Origin: Bacillota bacterium
GTDB taxonomy: Bacteria > Bacillota > Syntrophomonadia > Syntrophomonadales > Syntrophomonadaceae
Length of the DNA: 35,083 nucleotides
Direction: 5' to 3'
NCBI GenBank assembly: GCA_023395515.1
Contig: JAEWZB010000071.1
Location: 1-35,083, forward strand
Shown here in pieces: positions 32,325-35,083 of this stretch (its first letter is position 1; each line of letters begins with the position of its first letter). A model generated the notes under the pieces. It was not told the DNA's origin and searched no databases. It saw only the letters and a list, made by a program, of their open reading frames with translations. Made by a program: the position numbers and the translations under genes.

Positions 32325-32328
32325 ACAA

Positions 32329-32345
32329 GGCGGCCGGAGGCCGCC
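32329..32345. repeat. GC-rich palindrome after nadC
   Basis: GGCGGCC / GGCCGCC, 7-bp perfect stem, GGA loop, starting 5 bp after the nadC stop. No T run follows, so it is more likely an extragenic palindrome or a message-stabilising hairpin than a full terminator. Confidence 0.5.
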
Positions 32346-32415
32346 CCTACATTCTTGCCCGCATTTGGTTAAGGGGTAGCATGTTTTACGTCTAGCGTCT
32401 CCCTCCTTAATAGCC

Positions 32416-32467
32416 TTGACAAAAAGCTTGAAATATTGTTAACCTAATAAGAAATTATGGTTAACAG
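32416..32467 (+). promoter_or_regulatory. BirA (biotin) operator and promoter of bioY
   Basis: TTGTTAACC (32436-32444) and GGTTAACAG (32459-32467) are inverted arms 14 bp apart, matching the Gram-positive BirA operator. TTGACA at 32416-32421 is a good -35 box; the -10 is unclear (TAACCT at 18 bp would overlap the left arm). Biotin-loaded BirA should thus repress bioY. Confidence 0.85.
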
Positions 32468-32478
32468 GAGAGTGCGAG

Positions 32479-33048
32479 ATGAAATTATCTACTCAGGAAT
32501 TAGTTTTAGCGGCTATGTTTACTGCTCTGATGTGTATAGTAACTATATTAGTCCGCGTTTTTCAGCCGGTCGTAATATTACCATTTAGCCTGCAGCCATT
32601 TATTATGCTTCTAGCCGCTTGTTTACTGTCTCCTGGGGGGGCCGCTATGAGCATGCTGGCTTATTTAGCTTTGGGCTTAATGGGTATACCCGTTTTTTCA
32701 GCTCCGCCTTATGGCGGCCCGGCCTATATTTTACTGCCAAGTTTTGGCTTTATCTTAGGTTTCCCTGTGGCTGCATGGGTACAAGCTAAATTAATTAAGA
32801 GGGCTAACTTAGCTAATTTTATATGGGCAGGCAGTATCGGGGTGTTAGTTTATTATTTAATAGGTCTGCCTTATATGTACGCTATATTAAATTTCTATGT
32901 GGGAAAAGCTATGGATGTCTTAACTCTGCTAAAAATCGGGTTTTTACCGTTTATAACTTTTGATTTAATTAAAATTGCCATAGCTAGCTGGCTAGCAGTA
33001 CAATTAATTAGAAGATTAAATTTAGAAAAAGATATTAGCATTAATTAA
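32479..33048 (+). CDS. bioY: biotin transporter substrate-binding subunit BioY
   Basis: A 189-residue BioY-family S component with six hydrophobic segments and the patterns MLLAACLLSPGGAAMSMLAYLALG and GIPVFSAPPYGGPAYILLPSFGF in part. It captures biotin in the membrane, alone or with an energy-coupling factor module encoded elsewhere. CAGGAGAG precedes the ATG, and the BirA operator ends 11 bp before it. No biotin synthesis gene is seen in this window. Confidence 0.95.
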   Translation: MKLSTQELVLAAMFTALMCIVTILVRVFQPVVILPFSLQPFIMLLAACLLSPGGAAMSMLAYLALGLMGIPVFSAPPYGGPAYILLPSFGFILGFPVAAWVQAKLIKRANLANFIWAGSIGVLVYYLIGLPYMYAILNFYVGKAMDVLTLLKIGFLPFITFDLIKIAIASWLAVQLIRRLNLEKDISIN

Positions 33049-33076
33049 AAGACTACTCCAGAGGGGAAGGAAGAGC

Positions 33077-33853
33077 ATGATTCTAGTCTTTGATGTAGGC
33101 AATACTAATATGGTGGTAGGCGTTTTTAAAGGTGATGAATTACTAACTCATTGGCGCATAAGAACTGATAATTTGCGGACTTGTGATGAATATGGGGTGA
33201 TGCTGAATTCTTTATTTTGCTACAACCATCTGGAAACGGGTCAGGTGAAGGCAGTGGTAATATCCTCAGTAGTACCCAGCCTAATGATGGAGCTGGAGGA
33301 ATTAAGCCGCAAGTACTTTTCCTGCAAACCATTAGTAGTAGGCCCCGGGATTAAAACCGCCCTGGCTATTAAATATGAAAACCCTCGCGAAGTAGGAGCT
33401 GACCGCGTAGTTAATGCCGTGGGGGCTTTGAAAAAGTATGGCGGCCCTTTAATAATAATAGATTTTGGTACCGCTACTACCTTTTGTGTAGTTAACGAAA
33501 AAGGTGAATATCTAGGGGGGGCTATTGCACCAGGCATAAAAGTATCCACTGATGCTTTAGTAGCCCGGGCCGCTAAACTGCCCCGGGTAGAACTAATAAA
33601 ACCCAAAACCCTCATTGGCAAGAATACCGTCTCAAGCATGCAGGCCGGAATTATTTATGGATTTGTCGGGCAGGTCGAAGGCATAGTAAACCGTATGAAA
33701 AAAGAAATCGGAGCAGAAACGAAAGTGATAGCCACCGGTGGGTTAGCCAAGATAATTGCCGGAGAGACTGATGTTATAGATGAAGTGGATGACTTTTTAA
33801 CTTTAGATGGATTACGAATAATATATGAAATTAACCGGGGGCAAGATGTTTAA
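33077..33853 (+). CDS. coaX: type III pantothenate kinase
   Basis: A 258-residue CoaX with the ASKHA motifs DVGNTNMVVG (residues about 5-14), VGADRVVNAVGA and IDFGTATTFCVV. It phosphorylates pantothenate, the first step to CoA, so it uses the product of the nearby pan genes. Type III enzymes are not inhibited by CoA. GAGGGGAAGGAAG precedes the ATG; the 3' end overlaps dusB by 8 bp. Confidence 0.97.
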   Translation: MILVFDVGNTNMVVGVFKGDELLTHWRIRTDNLRTCDEYGVMLNSLFCYNHLETGQVKAVVISSVVPSLMMELEELSRKYFSCKPLVVGPGIKTALAIKYENPREVGADRVVNAVGALKKYGGPLIIIDFGTATTFCVVNEKGEYLGGAIAPGIKVSTDALVARAAKLPRVELIKPKTLIGKNTVSSMQAGIIYGFVGQVEGIVNRMKKEIGAETKVIATGGLAKIIAGETDVIDEVDDFLTLDGLRIIYEINRGQDV

Positions 33854-34808
33854 AATTGGCAATATACAAGTAAAAAATAGGGTTGTAGCTGCACCTATGG
33901 CCGGAGTGACCGACAAAGCTTACCGGGTAATGGCTAAAAGCTTTGGTTGTGGGCTGGTTTATACGGAAATGGTAAGTGATATGGGGCTAGTTTATGAACA
34001 AAAACGAACCGAGGTTATAGCTGATATAACTGGTGAAGAGCCGCCGCTCGCGATTCAGATATTCGGCTCTGATCCGGAAGCCTTAGCCAAGGGAGCCATC
34101 AAGCTGGAAAAGCTAGGTGCACACATAATCGATATTAATATGGGCTGTCCTACCCCTAAGATAGTAAAAAATGGGGAAGGGGCAGCTTTAATGCTTAATC
34201 TGCCTAAGGCGCAGGATATTATGAGAAGCGTAGTCAGAGCCGTTAAAGTTCCGGTCACGGTAAAGTTTCGCAAAGGCTGGGATGATAGTAGTATTAACTG
34301 TGTAGAATTAGCAGGTATTGCAGAAGCTGAAGGGATTAGTGCCATAGCTGTTCATGGGCGTACCCGGGCCCAATTTTATGCGGGAAAGGCTGATTGGGAC
34401 GCGATTAAAATAGTGAAAAGCCATGTAAGTATTCCGGTAATTGGCAATGGGGATATATGGACGGGTGAAGATGCTTTAAGAATGATGGATTATACCGGCT
34501 GTGATGCAGTTATGATTGGCCGTGGTGCCCTGGGAAATCCATTTATTTTCCAAGCGGCTGTGGAACTAATTGAAAATGGACGTAAAATAGAGATCCCTTC
34601 TATGGAAATAAGGATAGCTGCAGCTATCAAACACCTGGAATTAGCTTGTACATTCAAAGGTGAGGCGGTTGCTGCCCGTGAAATGCGCAAACATTTGGCC
34701 TGGTATACAAAAGGTATAAGAGGAGCAGCCCGTATTCGTGATGAGATAAATAAGACGGGCAGTAAGGAAGAAATGATAGCAATAATGAAAAGCAAGTGTA
34801 AGGCGTAA
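33846..34808 (+). CDS. dusB: tRNA-dihydrouridine synthase, DusB type
   Basis: A 320-residue FMN TIM-barrel protein with AAPMAGVTDKAYR at the N-terminus, the catalytic cysteine in NMGCPTPKIVKNGEG and the FMN site IPVIGNGDI. It reduces uridines in tRNA D-loops. The ATG at 33846 is chosen because it follows GGGGGC and begins at the conserved region; the ATG at 33825 lies deep inside coaX. The stop codon falls inside a 14-bp repeat also found after ftsH. Confidence 0.95.
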   Translation: MFKIGNIQVKNRVVAAPMAGVTDKAYRVMAKSFGCGLVYTEMVSDMGLVYEQKRTEVIADITGEEPPLAIQIFGSDPEALAKGAIKLEKLGAHIIDINMGCPTPKIVKNGEGAALMLNLPKAQDIMRSVVRAVKVPVTVKFRKGWDDSSINCVELAGIAEAEGISAIAVHGRTRAQFYAGKADWDAIKIVKSHVSIPVIGNGDIWTGEDALRMMDYTGCDAVMIGRGALGNPFIFQAAVELIENGRKIEIPSMEIRIAAAIKHLELACTFKGEAVAAREMRKHLAWYTKGIRGAARIRDEINKTGSKEEMIAIMKSKCKA

Positions 34809-34810
34809 GG
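34797..34810 (-). repeat. 14-bp repeat, copy 2, over the dusB stop codon
   Basis: TGTAAGGCGTAAGG is the exact reverse complement of 22446-22459. It encodes the last residues and stop codon of dusB. Confidence 0.35.
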
Positions 34811-35083
34811 GATGAAGTGTAAAAACGTCTACCTTTAACTCCTTATACCTATTTTAGTGGATAGAAGCTAAGCATACTCTTTGGCTTCCATTCCCAGTTA
34901 TTACCCCCTCACCTCTTTCACCCTTATCTGGCAAACAAAACGTCACCCCATGCTATCCAGGCCAGACTGTCCGAAAACTCAACTTTTTTTGAATTGGACG
35001 TATCAATTTTGCAGTATATAACAATATTACTGATCGAATTACCCCAAAATAAAAAAATGGGGGCTATCTTATGCTAATTGTTC
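34811..35083. other. 273-bp non-coding right end, possible start of next gene
   Basis: No complete gene is seen. It holds CAGTA/TACTG arms at 35012-35032, a weak CCCCA/TGGGG hairpin (35042-35062), and GGGGG seven bases before an ATG at 35071 that could begin a gene (MLIV then window end). The text around 34969-35000 (GTCCGAAAACTC, then a seven-T run, then TTGGAC) could also be the edge of a mobile element; too little is visible to decide. Confidence 0.3.

Noticed and set aside
35042..35062. Terminator at the right end
   Set aside because: CCCCA/TGGGG is only a 5-bp stem with an 11-base loop and no T run.
1..35083. tRNA or rRNA genes, CRISPR arrays, prophage or complete insertion sequence
   Set aside because: No TTCGA-type T-arm with matching acceptor arms, no regular spaced repeats and no transposase or integrase motif was seen on either strand. 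In Bacillus tRNA genes lie near spoIIE, but none is found there in this window.

Overview
The window looks like a stretch of the chromosome of an endospore-forming, low-GC, probably strictly anaerobic Clostridia-class Firmicute, of the Syntrophomonas / Peptococcaceae type. This rests on gene content and gene order, not on a database search. Sporulation and germination genes are abundant, TTG start codons are common (yabQ, ftsH, ndk, the HD gene, nadA), Shine-Dalgarno sequences are strong, and a Gram-positive biotin operator is present. The order spoVT-spoVB-mazG-hup-rqcP-yabP-yabQ-divIC-S1-spoIIE-tilS-ftsH is the conserved origin-proximal block known from Bacillus and Clostridia. No rRNA, tRNA, CRISPR array, prophage or clear insertion sequence is visible.

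Layout. (1) 1-6660, minus strand: a spore germinant-receptor operon in the order B-A-C-D-C'-D'-B'. It has one GerA-type subunit, two GerC-type lipoproteins, two small two-helix D-type subunits and two GerB-type permeases; the last permease runs off the left edge. (2) 6800-14054, plus strand: spoVT, a SpoVB-type flippase, mazG, hup, rqcP, yabP, yabQ, a small HTH gene, divIC, an S1-domain gene, a Ppx/GppA phosphatase and a small membrane protein. Four DnaA-box-like 9-mers lie in 46 bp between yabQ and the HTH-divIC pair. (3) 14146-16081: a beta-carbonic anhydrase (minus) divergent from a formate/nitrite-family channel (plus), which suggests CO2/bicarbonate/formate exchange. (4) 16269-22346: spoIIE behind a promoter with 21-bp spacing, tilS and ftsH; the hpt gene usually found between tilS and ftsH is absent. 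(5) 22495-34808: a long cofactor block: ndk, an HD-domain protein, folP-folB-folK, a DUF2520 dehydrogenase (probable ketopantoate reductase PanG), panB-panC-panD, nadA-nadB-nadC, bioY under a BirA operator, coaX and dusB. (6) 34809-35083: non-coding, possibly ending at the start of the next gene.

How it fits together. Region 1 senses germinants in the spore. SpoVT, SpoVB, YabP, YabQ and SpoIIE act at successive stages of spore formation, and promoter-like sequences for sigma-G (spoVT), sigma-E (yabP) and a Spo0A-type sigma-A promoter (spoIIE) can be read. Region 5 makes folate, pantothenate (then CoA through CoaX) and NAD, and imports biotin. The observations most worth following are the DnaA-box cluster before HTH-divIC, the doubled C-D module in the germination operon, and the DUF2520 gene filling the missing ketopantoate reductase step.
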